From UMGS172 sp045546915 (GTDB lineage: Bacteria; Bacillota; Clostridia; Oscillospirales; Acutalibacteraceae): DNA of 64,000 nt. The DNA is taken from contig JAZQDU010000027.1 in NCBI GenBank assembly GCA_045546915.1, forward strand, positions 190,626 to 254,625. Reading direction: 5' to 3'. This document shows positions 9,681 through 18,073 of this stretch, in pieces. Each line of letters opens with the position of its first letter. Position 1 is the first letter of the stretch. The notes under the pieces are model-generated. The model saw nothing but the letters and a program-made list of their open reading frames with translations. It made no database searches and was not told the DNA's origin. The position numbers and the translations under genes are program-made.

Positions 9681-10598
9681 TCACTTTCCTGTCATATTAA
9701 GCAGTTTACCAACAACCAGTCGGAACACGACCATCATAAGGAACAAGATGACCGCAACTGCAGAAGCGTAACCCAATTCGTAACGTACTGTACCAAGGTC
9801 TTGCATGTGAGATACTATAGTATCTGCCGCATAACTAACACTTGGGAAACCGGCAAGTGAAATGGCGATATTGCTTATTGAGAACGCTGACGAAATCTGC
9901 ATAACCGCGCTGAACAACAACATGTGTTTCATGGTAGGAAGCGTGATATACCAAAGTTCCTGCCAACGGTTACGGATACCGTCAATCGAACCGGCTTCAT
10001 AAAGTTCGTTATTAACATTTTGAAGACCGGAAATATTAGAAAGGAACGAAACACCCATACTTGACCACAACTGAACTGCGATAACAATAGGTTTTATGTA
10101 CTCTGCCGTACTTAACCAAGTAATCGGTTCAGTTATAAGGCCTAACGACAACAACGCACTGTTAACGTAACCATAACTATCACTACTAAAAGCAACCGAC
10201 CAGATGAAAACAACGTTTCCTGCAAGAGACGGTGCATAGAAAAGGAATGAAAGTAATGTACGAACAACCGGTGAAAACTCGTTTATAAACCATGCAAGTA
10301 CGAACGCAAGCATAAAACCTGCCGGTCCGCAAATGATTGCAAATAAAAGGGTGTTTTTGAAGACAACGGGGAAAACGTCGTCTTCAATAAACATTCTGAG
10401 GTAATTGCCCAAACCCGCGAAGGATGGAGCATTTATCATATCATAGTTAGTAAAACTAAGTGCGATTGACGCAAGAATCGGCAATACGAGAAACAAAAAG
10501 AAGAAGATAAAGAAGGGCGCGAGCATTATATAGGAAGGAATGTTTTCTTCCCATACGTCTCTTCTTTTTACTTTTTTCAAATTAACTTGTTTTTCCAT
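9681..10598 (-). CDS. Sugar ABC transporter permease (MalF type), second set
   Basis: 305 residues from the ATG at 10598. A GTG three codons further upstream abuts the GGAGG site and is too close to use, while the ATG is spaced 9 nt from it. Membrane helices start at about residue 27 (YIMLAPFFIFFFLFLVLPILAS). The EAA loop reads YEAGSIDGIRNRWQELWYITLP. It lies 21 bp after the giant binding protein and directly upstream of its MalG-type partner, the usual binding protein-permease-permease order. Again no ATPase gene follows. Confidence 0.9.
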   Translation of the reverse strand: MEKQVNLKKVKRRDVWEENIPSYIMLAPFFIFFFLFLVLPILASIALSFTNYDMINAPSFAGLGNYLRMFIEDDVFPVVFKNTLLFAIICGPAGFMLAFVLAWFINEFSPVVRTLLSFLFYAPSLAGNVVFIWSVAFSSDSYGYVNSALLSLGLITEPITWLSTAEYIKPIVIAVQLWSSMGVSFLSNISGLQNVNNELYEAGSIDGIRNRWQELWYITLPTMKHMLLFSAVMQISSAFSISNIAISLAGFPSVSYAADTIVSHMQDLGTVRYELGYASAVAVILFLMMVVFRLVVGKLLNMTGK

Positions 10599-10619
10599 AA
10601 ATAACACCCTCCTTCTCTA

Positions 10620-13600
10620 TTATTTTGCATATTCAGAGATTTTTCTGATAATCTCATTGTCTGCAATTTCGCCCCATTTGAGCATTGCGTCTTTTTCGTT
10701 ATCCTCGCCATTAAGAACAGCCCAGTAAGCCTGGTCAACGGCACGGGATACGTAATAACCACCGGGAACCTCAGGAAGTTCTTCTACACATGCCCATTGT
10801 TCAAGAAGAATGTCGAGGTCATCTGCGTTCCATGAATAAGACTCAAAAGCCTGTTTGTTAGCGGTGGCTGTACGTGATACTGTACCAAGTATTGATTCAA
10901 CATTGTTGTTGTATCTGAGCTGAGTTTCAGCACTGGTCCACCAGCAAAGGAACTGCCATGCTGCGTCTTTGTTTTGGGAAGGTGCAACAACGCTACAACC
11001 TGTACCCGAACCGCCAATAGAACGATTAATCGAAGCAATTGTTCCGTCTTCATTATAAGTTGCAACACCGGGAATAGGAGCAATTGTCCAACGTCCCTGA
11101 ATTTCAGGTGCTGCCTGAGTAAGCTGAGTATAAAGTGTATACGAAGAAACGCCAAGCGGCATAACACCTGTACGGAAACGGTTATAGAAGTCAGCCTGCT
11201 TCTCAATGCCGAACTTAGTATACATATCGGTCCACTGAGTAAACGCGGCAATCGCTTCACTTGAAGTTAATGTGGTTTTATTGCGCTCGTCATTATAAAG
11301 CGCAACATTGTTCTGTGTTAAGAACGTCGGGAAGAGGTTAAGGCTACCCATACCTGCATTAACTGAGGTAGTCGATGCTATCTTAGTGTAAGGAATATAA
11401 GCCTTAACGTTGTTTCTTTGAAGAATGGTTGCTGCTTCAAGGAAGTTATCCCATGTCCAACCCAAGCCATTGTTTGCTTTCTTCGGGTCTTCAATACCGA
11501 GGTCGTTAAACACGTCGGTACGATAATACATTATATAGAAACTCTGAGTATCAGGGAGTGCAAACAAATGGTCACCCTCTGAATCGGTATACCAATAAGG
11601 AATGTCGGCTGATTCTTGGAAGCGGTTAAGTACGGTATTATAGTCGAGCATATATGTCTCACCATTATCAACCGTGGAATACTTTTCACCGCTGAAATTG
11701 GTTAAATCATACAATGCTCCACGCATACCCATGTTAACCGGGTCGGTACGTGACAAATGTAAAGAAAGGTCGGGGAAGTTTCCGGCAAGAATACCCTTAA
11801 TAAGCGAAGCGTCAACTATTTCAAGCTCAACACTAATGCCGGTCTTAACGCTAAACGACTCTTGAATAAGGTTACTGAGAACTTGACATTGGTCACGACC
11901 CCAGTTAACCCAAATTCTAACTTTACCTTGGTCACCTACTTCGGCAGCGCCGCCGATTGTACTAAAGTTATCACTAAACGAGAGGCAGAAACGACGGAAC
12001 TCAAATGCAAGTGTCTCGAAGAAACCTGCGTAATTATCCGTAAAGCCTGCGTCGGGAGATGCAAACTGTATCTGGTCAACGCTAAGCGGCATGGTCTTCA
12101 TTTCATAAAGCCACGAACAAGCGGTTGTGTAGTTAGAATAAAAGTCAGACAAATAATTTTGTACTGTATAAGGGTTATTGTACATGTTCATAAGAACACG
12201 AGACATATTGTTAAGCGCCGATATGTATTTGTTGCTACGGTTACCCGAAAGAGCCTTCATGTCAGCCGAAAGAACAACAAGGTCTTCATATGTGCTCAAA
12301 AGAGTGTCCTGAAGGTCGTCAATTTGTTTGAAAAGATTATAGTCACGGTTCGGGTCAGGTGTGTCACCTGTAATCATAACTATCTCAATATACTTATCGC
12401 CTATAACATCAACGATTTCACTGAGTCGTTTATAGAACTCGGCAGTTTCGCCCAAAGTTACAGTGAGAGTCAATGTGTGCTTACCTTCTTCAAGGTAGAA
12501 GAGATAAGGATTTTCACCCTCGCCAAACTCCCAGAAAGTCCAACTTGTGCAATAGAAGAAACTGATTGACTGGCACTCTTTAAACGGAGTTTTACCATCT
12601 ATAGTAAGCGAACGATATGAATAACCGTCAATAACGGCTGCCTGTTTATAATTCATTCCCAACTTATAAAGACCAGACTCAGGAACATCGACAACCCAAG
12701 TGAGTGATTCACCGGGAACCTGCCAGTTGGTGCTACCAATATAGTTAAGAATGGTTTTTACCGGGCTGTTAGGAGTGACATCAGCCGAACTGTTATCGGT
12801 TTTGGCAACAAGAGAGTTGGTGGACTTAATCCAAGCGTTCTCTCCTTCTATTTCAAGTGCTTCGCCGCCGTAAACAGGTTTATCGGAGTGGGATGCGGAA
12901 TACTCGCCGTAAGTAATGGCATCCTCAGGAGCTTTGAAGGTGATGCTTGCAAGAGCAAAAGGCTCATATACCGATTTTACGGTAATGGTATGAGTACCTG
13001 CAGTAAGAACAACCATATAAGGACTTGTTTCAACACCCGATTTATCGGTAACATATGCGGTGCTGAACTGGTCATATACAACCTGCTCGGGAGTGAGCTG
13101 GTTTTGGAGTGAGTCCTCACGGATGTCACCTGCGGGTTTGTTCAAAGATGCACCGTTATTAACAAAGTTACGGGGCAAGAGAAATGAATCAAGACCTGCA
13201 TAAAGGTAAGGGTCCTCCCCCTCAGGAATATCGGCAATATCAAAGATAACACCAAGTTCTACAGGGGTGGTAGAAGCCTTATCGTCAACTGTATCTTTTG
13301 TTCCCCTGGTTTTAACAAGGGGCAGATAGTTGAACTGGATATTATAAAATGCAGTCTCAGGTACTGTGAACTCATAAGTAACAGTACCCTGTTGCTTATA
13401 CTCGGCATTATCCTTCCAAACAAGAACTTCCATGTTTTTGCTTTCACCGGTTGCGCGGTTTACAAGAACATCCATGTTCTCCTTGGAAATAACACTCTGA
13501 GCATCTGCATCGCAATCCTTGTAATTTACGCCAAGGATAACGATATCCTCTTTGGCATAAGGAGTGCCCTCATTCTCCTTCAAGTACCTGTCGTACTCGT

Positions 13601-13742
13601 CGTAAGTTGAGATGTTTGACGAGGAGGATGTCGCATCAGAAGCGCCCGCACTCTCGGCAGAGGCAGGTATTACGGCAAAAAGCGACATCGATACGGCAGT
13701 AGCCATAGCTGCGGCCAGCAGTCGTCTCATGACAAATTTCAT
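10620..13742 (-). CDS. Giant ABC solute-binding protein with N-terminal carbohydrate-binding-like domains
   Basis: 1040 residues from ATG 13742, which has a GAAGGTGAAGAA ribosome site; an in-frame start 16 codons upstream lacks one. There is a signal peptide (about 1-30, ending PASA) with no lipobox. Two beta-sandwich-like regions follow: about 95-305, with YEFTVPETAFYNIQFNYLP and GTHTITVKSVYEPF, and about 310-450, with LTWVVDVPESGLYKLGMNY and EGKHTLTLTVTLG. Both have the alternating pattern of CBM6/CBM35-like modules. A helical linker follows (about 450-620), then a family-1 solute-binding domain (about 640-1040) beginning KVRIWVNWGRDQCQVLSNL. Normal binding proteins are about 400-550 residues. 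How it is retained at the cell is not obvious, as there is no lipobox Cys. First gene of the long sugar operon. Confidence 0.8.
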   Translation of the reverse strand: MKFVMRRLLAAAMATAVSMSLFAVIPASAESAGASDATSSSSNISTYDEYDRYLKENEGTPYAKEDIVILGVNYKDCDADAQSVISKENMDVLVNRATGESKNMEVLVWKDNAEYKQQGTVTYEFTVPETAFYNIQFNYLPLVKTRGTKDTVDDKASTTPVELGVIFDIADIPEGEDPYLYAGLDSFLLPRNFVNNGASLNKPAGDIREDSLQNQLTPEQVVYDQFSTAYVTDKSGVETSPYMVVLTAGTHTITVKSVYEPFALASITFKAPEDAITYGEYSASHSDKPVYGGEALEIEGENAWIKSTNSLVAKTDNSSADVTPNSPVKTILNYIGSTNWQVPGESLTWVVDVPESGLYKLGMNYKQAAVIDGYSYRSLTIDGKTPFKECQSISFFYCTSWTFWEFGEGENPYLFYLEEGKHTLTLTVTLGETAEFYKRLSEIVDVIGDKYIEIVMITGDTPDPNRDYNLFKQIDDLQDTLLSTYEDLVVLSADMKALSGNRSNKYISALNNMSRVLMNMYNNPYTVQNYLSDFYSNYTTACSWLYEMKTMPLSVDQIQFASPDAGFTDNYAGFFETLAFEFRRFCLSFSDNFSTIGGAAEVGDQGKVRIWVNWGRDQCQVLSNLIQESFSVKTGISVELEIVDASLIKGILAGNFPDLSLHLSRTDPVNMGMRGALYDLTNFSGEKYSTVDNGETYMLDYNTVLNRFQESADIPYWYTDSEGDHLFALPDTQSFYIMYYRTDVFNDLGIEDPKKANNGLGWTWDNFLEAATILQRNNVKAYIPYTKIASTTSVNAGMGSLNLFPTFLTQNNVALYNDERNKTTLTSSEAIAAFTQWTDMYTKFGIEKQADFYNRFRTGVMPLGVSSYTLYTQLTQAAPEIQGRWTIAPIPGVATYNEDGTIASINRSIGGSGTGCSVVAPSQNKDAAWQFLCWWTSAETQLRYNNNVESILGTVSRTATANKQAFESYSWNADDLDILLEQWACVEELPEVPGGYYVSRAVDQAYWAVLNGEDNEKDAMLKWGEIADNEIIRKISEYAK

Positions 13743-13888
13743 TTCTTCACCTTCAAAAAATAGATTCCGCGGTCTAAAAACCCTGACCACAAAGGGGGCT
13801 GATTAAAGTCGCTACCTATGGTCGACGATAAAGCCGTAAACAGCCAAAAGCCGTCAACTCACCCAGTTTGCATACTTTACTACAATGT

Positions 13889-13917
13889 ATTATCTTATAA
13901 AATCAAGTTTTTGTCAA
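13889..13917 (-). promoter_or_regulatory. Strong sigma-A-type promoter of the sugar-transport operon
   Basis: TTGACA and GATAAT separated by 17 bp on the minus strand. The predicted transcript starts near 13882, leaving a leader of about 140 nt before the 13742 start. I see no known riboswitch in that leader. The rest of the 13743-14365 gap is AT-rich and non-coding, holding this promoter and the divergent GH16 promoter. Confidence 0.65.
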
Positions 13918-14307
13918 CACAATATTGTCAAAAATTCACTAAAAAAAGCAAATTTTTTTAATTTTTTGTACTAAGATTTACGCTTTATGGCTCATATTTG
14001 CTGTTTTTCGGCGAATTATGACTGGCATATTGCACAAAAAGGTAAAAAAGTTGGTATAACATTTCACCTTAAAAAACTTGAAATCTTGCCCATTTTTAAA
14101 TTTATGCGGGTTGTCCGTTCTCTATTCTAAACCCACAAATTTGACTTTTCTTTTATAGTTTTGTTTATTTTTCCAAACAAATTACTTGTAACAATGCAGG
14201 TAATCTGCATCTGCATTTGCAGTACTTCTTTTTTTGGTGGTTATATATTTAAGCAAAATGCCTAAGTGTGCCAAAACTTTTTCTACATCTTAATTTGCAT
14301 TTTGGGG

Positions 14308-14336
14308 TTGATTTTAAATTGTCTTTGGTTTACATT
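14308..14336 (+). promoter_or_regulatory. Probable promoter of the GH16-like gene
   Basis: TTGATT and TACATT with a 17-bp spacer. The -10 begins a perfect small inverted repeat, TACAT-TAA-ATGTA (14331-14343), which could be an operator. About 40 bp upstream of the GH16-like start. Confidence 0.45.
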
Positions 14337-14374
14337 AAATGTAGAACTTTTATTTACCGAAAGGAATGAGAAGA

Positions 14375-15565
14375 TTGTCAAAATTCGCATTTTCAAAATC
14401 TAATCTTTCAAAGTATGTAATAACCTACCCACATTACAACATGTCTTACCTCGTAACGCTCGAACTAAAGAAACTCCAACGTGAAATCGAAAAAATTACG
14501 GGCAAGCCCATAAAAATGGTGGCAGATAACAAAAAAGAGCACACCTTTGAAATTGTTGTGGCAGGAGCCGAGCGCGATGGTGCTCCGGCCGTCACTGATT
14601 ATGATACATATATAATTTCACCTATGGGAAATAAACTCTTTGTTCTTGGCGGACGCCCCTACTCATCGGTTACTGCTGTAAAAAAACTTATTAAACTGCT
14701 CAAAAAAGGCGTGACTATCACCGAAACAGTGACCGGCAGTTATGCAAAGGATATTGCAAAGGACAAAAAAGGTTATAAACTCACATGGAATGACGATTTT
14801 GACGGTGAAAAAATCGACGAAAGCAAATGGGAAATATTTTACGGCGACCGACATTGTAATACAGCCGGTGCAAACGGCAAAAAGCCCATGCGTTGCCGAG
14901 AGGACAAGCCCAACACCTTTGTTAAAGACGGCAGTCTTTACATCTGTGCCGAGCAAGACGATAACCATTACTACGGCGGTATGCTTTGCACCAACGACAT
15001 TATGAGATTTAAGTATGGATATATCGAAATCAGTACCATTCACCCAAAAGGCGCCGGCTTCTGGACTGCTCTTTGGATGAACTCATCGGCAGGTAAAAAC
15101 GGCGACTATTTTGCCGAAATGAACGTTGAAGAGTGTTACGGAAAAGGTGGAGACTGGGCTTACGGCAACACCTTTGCATGGCCGACTAAAAAGTGCCGTG
15201 AAGAATCAAAAGGCAGACTTATAGATTCCAACAACAAGGTTTCGGCTCGCGATGAACGTGGTTTTTGGCAGGATTACCACACATTTGGTCTTGAATGGAA
15301 CGAAAAGGAAGTGTTATTCACCTGCGACGGATTCCCTTATGTTTCAAAAGAGATTAACCGTCACCCTGCCGAAATTGAGGCTCTTACCATGCCGTGTTTC
15401 TTAAAACTCAGTATGGCTTGCGGTTTTATCAACCACGGTATAACCGACGACCCGTGGGAATGGGAAAACAGCAATAAATATATTGTTGACTATGTAAACA
15501 TATACCAAAAAGAAGGTCAAAAACTGTATTTTGGTAAAGGTGCCGGAACAACCGCAGATGATTAA
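14375..15565 (+). CDS. GH16-like (laminarinase / beta-glucanase family) protein with N-terminal alpha/beta domain, no signal peptide
   Basis: About 396 residues. I prefer the TTG at 14375, 9 nt after AAAGGA; the ATG at 14366 directly abuts that site. Residue numbers here use that ATG as residue 1. Residues 20-115 look like the small alpha/beta domain that precedes catalytic domains in GH67/GH20-like enzymes (LKKLQREIEKITGKPI, then YIISPMGNKLFVLGGRPYSS). Residues 138-390 resemble GH16: KLTWNDDFDGEKIDESKW, GYIEISTIHPKGAGFWTALWM, and the catalytic strand EMNVEE at 251-256. In GH16 this strand is normally ExDxxE or ExDxE. Both glutamates are present, but the middle Asp is Asn-253. No signal peptide is visible, so it may be cytosolic. 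Divergent from the sugar importer operon, it may act on its imported oligosaccharides. Confidence 0.75.
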   Translation: MSKFAFSKSNLSKYVITYPHYNMSYLVTLELKKLQREIEKITGKPIKMVADNKKEHTFEIVVAGAERDGAPAVTDYDTYIISPMGNKLFVLGGRPYSSVTAVKKLIKLLKKGVTITETVTGSYAKDIAKDKKGYKLTWNDDFDGEKIDESKWEIFYGDRHCNTAGANGKKPMRCREDKPNTFVKDGSLYICAEQDDNHYYGGMLCTNDIMRFKYGYIEISTIHPKGAGFWTALWMNSSAGKNGDYFAEMNVEECYGKGGDWAYGNTFAWPTKKCREESKGRLIDSNNKVSARDERGFWQDYHTFGLEWNEKEVLFTCDGFPYVSKEINRHPAEIEALTMPCFLKLSMACGFINHGITDDPWEWENSNKYIVDYVNIYQKEGQKLYFGKGAGTTADD

Positions 15566-15574
15566 TTGACAAAT

Positions 15575-15616
15575 AAAAAAAGCCAAAGGTTCAAACTGAA
15601 CTTTTGGCTTTTTCTT
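15575..15616. terminator. Bidirectional intrinsic terminator
   Basis: A 12-bp stem (GCCAAAGGTTCA / TGAACTTTTGGC, one G-U), loop AAC, flanked by an A-run on the left and TTTTT on the right. It can end both the plus-strand GH16-like gene and the convergent symporter gene. Confidence 0.85.
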
Positions 15617-15658
15617 TTACGGTTTTACTCTATTTAGCATAGTTTATAAAGACTAAAA

Positions 15659-17212
15659 TTAGTCAATTATCTCACGTTCAATTTCTTGAGCCTGTGTTTC
15701 AGGGTCAAAGTTATACATCGGCTCGATGTTTTCTTTCTTCTTTACTCTCTTAAGATAGTTAGCAGTAATTTTTACGACCAACGGTGAAAGAATAACAACA
15801 GCAATAAGGTTAGGAATCATCATAAGTCCGTTAAATGTATCGGAAATATCCCAAGCAAGAGAAGATGTAAGGATTGCACCAAAGATAACAGTACATACGT
15901 GGATTATGCGGAAAATAACGGTTGTTTTGGCACCAAAGAGGTACTCCCAAGCCTTTGAGCCATAGTGCGACCAACCGAGAACAGTGGTAAATGCAAAAAG
16001 GAACATTGCAATAGCAATAAACTTCTCACCAATATCGCCCCATGAGAATACCGAGTTAAATGCGCCGCCAACCAAGGTTGCATCGGTATAACCTTCTGCA
16101 ATTTCACCGGTAACTGCATTAAACACGCCGCCGTTAAGACCGCCTGCGGTAAGGATAACGAGAGCAGTCATGGTGCAAACTACCATGGTATCGGCAAATA
16201 CTTCAAAGATACCCCACATACCCTGTTTTACAGGCTCTTTAATGTTGGAGTTAGAGTGAACCATAACCGAAGAACCAAGACCTGCTTCGTTTGAGAAAAC
16301 GCCACGCTTAAAGCCTTGTGTAACAACCTTACTAACAACAGCACCGAAACCGCCGCCAACAAAAGCTTCAGGGCTAAATGCGTTAACGAAAATGGCCTTA
16401 AATGCGGGTAAAACATTTGCATAGTTAACACCGATAACAACAAGGCTGCCAAGTACGAAAAGGACAACCATAAAAGGAACAATCTTTTCGGCAACGTTAG
16501 CGATTCTCTTAAGTCCGCCAAGAGTAATAAGTGCGGTAAGAAGCATGATGATAGCGCCAAGGATTATGTTGTAAAGTGAAACACCACTAAACACTTCAAT
16601 TGAAGAAAGCGCCGAAACGTCGAATGCTTGTGCTACGTTAGTAACGATTTTGTTAACCTGACCCATACTTCCGATACCGAAAGATGCAAGCATGGTAAAG
16701 ATACAGAAAAGGACTGCAAGAATACTTCCAACCCACTTCATGCCTTTCTTTTTGCCAAGACCATCTCTGAGATAGTACATAGCGCCGCCGGACCACTCGC
16801 CGTTTTCATTCTTGCGACGATAGTAAATACCAAGAACATTTTCTGCATAGTTTGTCATCATGCCAAAGAATGCAGCAACCCACATCCAGAATACAGCACC
16901 TGCACCACCAACGCAAATAGCTGCAGCAACACCGGCGATATTACCGGTACCTACGGTTGCAGCAAGAGCGGTACAAAGGGCCTGGAAGGGGGAAATCGAA
17001 CCCTTTTCTTTACTGTGCTTAATAACATCTTTGCTAAAAAGACTGCCTAAAGTTTCTTTAAACCACAAGCCAATATGCGAAACTTGGAAAAACTTTGTAA
17101 GCACAGTGACAATGATACCTGTACCAACAAGAAGAAGCAGTCCGAAAGTGCCCCAAACGACGCTGTTAATTTCGCCATTTACACTTTCTATTACTTTCAT
17201 AATTTTGTCCAT
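15659..17212 (-). CDS. Sodium:alanine/glycine symporter (AGCS family)
   Basis: 517 residues starting MDKIMKVIESVNG at 17212, with AGGAGG spaced 10 nt upstream. The open frame continues upstream to 17392, but that part is the riboswitch leader and not protein. About ten or more membrane helices and the AGCS signature region are visible: GTGNIAGVAAAICVGGAGAVFWMW, then FKRGVFSNEAGLGSSVMVHSNS. It is predicted to take up small neutral amino acids, most likely glycine or alanine, with sodium. The glycine riboswitch in its leader points to glycine as a physiological substrate or signal. Single-gene transcription unit with its own promoter at 17448-17476. Confidence 0.93.
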   Translation of the reverse strand: MDKIMKVIESVNGEINSVVWGTFGLLLLVGTGIIVTVLTKFFQVSHIGLWFKETLGSLFSKDVIKHSKEKGSISPFQALCTALAATVGTGNIAGVAAAICVGGAGAVFWMWVAAFFGMMTNYAENVLGIYYRRKNENGEWSGGAMYYLRDGLGKKKGMKWVGSILAVLFCIFTMLASFGIGSMGQVNKIVTNVAQAFDVSALSSIEVFSGVSLYNIILGAIIMLLTALITLGGLKRIANVAEKIVPFMVVLFVLGSLVVIGVNYANVLPAFKAIFVNAFSPEAFVGGGFGAVVSKVVTQGFKRGVFSNEAGLGSSVMVHSNSNIKEPVKQGMWGIFEVFADTMVVCTMTALVILTAGGLNGGVFNAVTGEIAEGYTDATLVGGAFNSVFSWGDIGEKFIAIAMFLFAFTTVLGWSHYGSKAWEYLFGAKTTVIFRIIHVCTVIFGAILTSSLAWDISDTFNGLMMIPNLIAVVILSPLVVKITANYLKRVKKKENIEPMYNFDPETQAQEIEREIID

Positions 17213-17230
17213 TTCAAATGAACCTCCTGC

Positions 17231-17263
17231 AAAAAATAAAAGTTGCCGAAAAATACGACAACT
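17231..17263 (-). terminator. Attenuator terminator of the glycine riboswitch
   Basis: Minus-strand hairpin AGTTGTCG / CGGCAACT (loop TATTTTT) followed by TTTATTTTTT. It lies between the aptamer and the symporter ribosome site, so it is the expression platform: transcription is stopped or allowed here according to glycine. Confidence 0.7.
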
Positions 17264-17283
17264 CCGAAAATCAAACATCTTCT

Positions 17284-17356
17284 TTCCGTCCTTTTGCCTG
17301 AGAGATTGGTCACCCTTGCCCCTTCGGCATCTGCACGACGCAGACTTCTCCGGAAT
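17284..17356 (-). promoter_or_regulatory. Glycine riboswitch (gcvT type), single aptamer
   Basis: The minus-strand RNA contains the conserved glycine-aptamer blocks in order: CCGGAGA, the stem CTGCGTCGTGCAG, GCCGAAGGGGCAA, and TCTCAGGCAAAAGGAC, closed by a P1 helix TTCCG / CGGAA. Only one full aptamer is seen. The 85-nt leader before it forms small hairpins (for example CGAGT/ACTCG) and could contain a degenerate second aptamer. It controls the symporter gene directly downstream. Confidence 0.92.
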
Positions 17357-17447
17357 TGCCATCCACCCACAGTTATTTTGCAATTTCTGCAAGCTTCACC
17401 GACACCCTATTAAGTTGTAACTTCGAGTATTTCAACTCGACTTCGAC

Positions 17448-17476
17448 ATTCTACTACAAACATTTACTTTTGTCAA
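17448..17476 (-). promoter_or_regulatory. Promoter of the riboswitch-symporter unit
   Basis: TTGACA-17 bp-TAGAAT on the minus strand, about 90 nt upstream of the glycine aptamer. Near-consensus sigma-A promoter. The remainder of 17213-17560 is riboswitch leader and AT-rich spacer. Confidence 0.7.
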
Positions 17477-17560
17477 GCACTTTTTGTTTTTCTGCAAAAA
17501 ATATTGTTTGTGTGGGGAAAACATCAACAAACCCTAACGCTTTAACCTTTAAATATTTAT

Positions 17561-18073
17561 TTATTTCAATAATCTTCTTCGCTCTTTATAATCGGGCATA
17601 TATTTTTCGACTAACTTCCAAAACGATGCCGAATGGTTGTGATGTTTTATGTGCGCAAGTTCATGCACAACGACGTAGTCTATCGCCTCTTTTTCGTACA
17701 TCATAAGCCTATACGAAAAACATATTCCATTCTTACCGCTGCAACTGCCAAACCTGCCCTTTGCCGAAGTTATTTTAACCGATGTGGGTTTAAGACCCAT
17801 TAAATTGCCGTAATATTCAACCGCTTTTGGCAAATACTCTTTAGCAATTTGTTTTAATTGCTTTATTTGGTCGGCTGTGGGTTCGGGATGATTTTGTTCA
17901 CGCCTTTGTATGTTTTCAAACGCTTTTGCAATCCACTCGCGCTTTTCGTCTATAACCTTTAAAATTACCGAATCGGCTGTTTTAAAGGGTGCTCTTACGG
18001 TCAAAACACCGCTTTTTCTCACTTCAAGTGCCAGTGTTTTGCGTTTTTTAGAACGAATTATCTCAATCTGCAT
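17561..18073 (-). CDS. YgjP-type M48-like zinc metalloprotease (DUF45)
   Basis: 170 residues. The zinc-protease motif HELAH is at 137-141, with a third probable ligand, His-147, in HNHSASFW. The preceding SAKGRFGSCSGKNGICFSYRLMMYEKEAIDYVVVHELAH block is diagnostic of the YgjP/DUF45 family. Family members are often about 220-240 residues; this one is short at the N-terminus, beginning directly at the MQIEIIRSKKRKTLALEV strand, and may be complete. Predicted soluble and cytosolic. The substrate is unknown. Its start overlaps the end of the upstream DMT transporter by 11 bp, so the two are co-transcribed. Confidence 0.85.
   Translation of the reverse strand: MQIEIIRSKKRKTLALEVRKSGVLTVRAPFKTADSVILKVIDEKREWIAKAFENIQRREQNHPEPTADQIKQLKQIAKEYLPKAVEYYGNLMGLKPTSVKITSAKGRFGSCSGKNGICFSYRLMMYEKEAIDYVVVHELAHIKHHNHSASFWKLVEKYMPDYKERRRLLK

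Noticed and set aside
11862..12569. Plus-strand frame of 235 codons opposite the giant binding protein
   Set aside because: No homology, no start signals; antisense shadow of a well-supported gene.
13743..13882. Riboswitch in the 140-nt leader of the sugar operon
   Set aside because: I found none of the conserved blocks of known metabolite riboswitches.
15659..17392. 577-residue version of the symporter with a 60-residue N-terminal extension
   Set aside because: The extension is the translated glycine aptamer and terminator; the AGGAGG site and family start point to 17212.
17357..17447. Second full glycine aptamer
   Set aside because: The conserved GCCGAAGGGGCAA-like core is absent from this stretch; at most a degenerate remnant.
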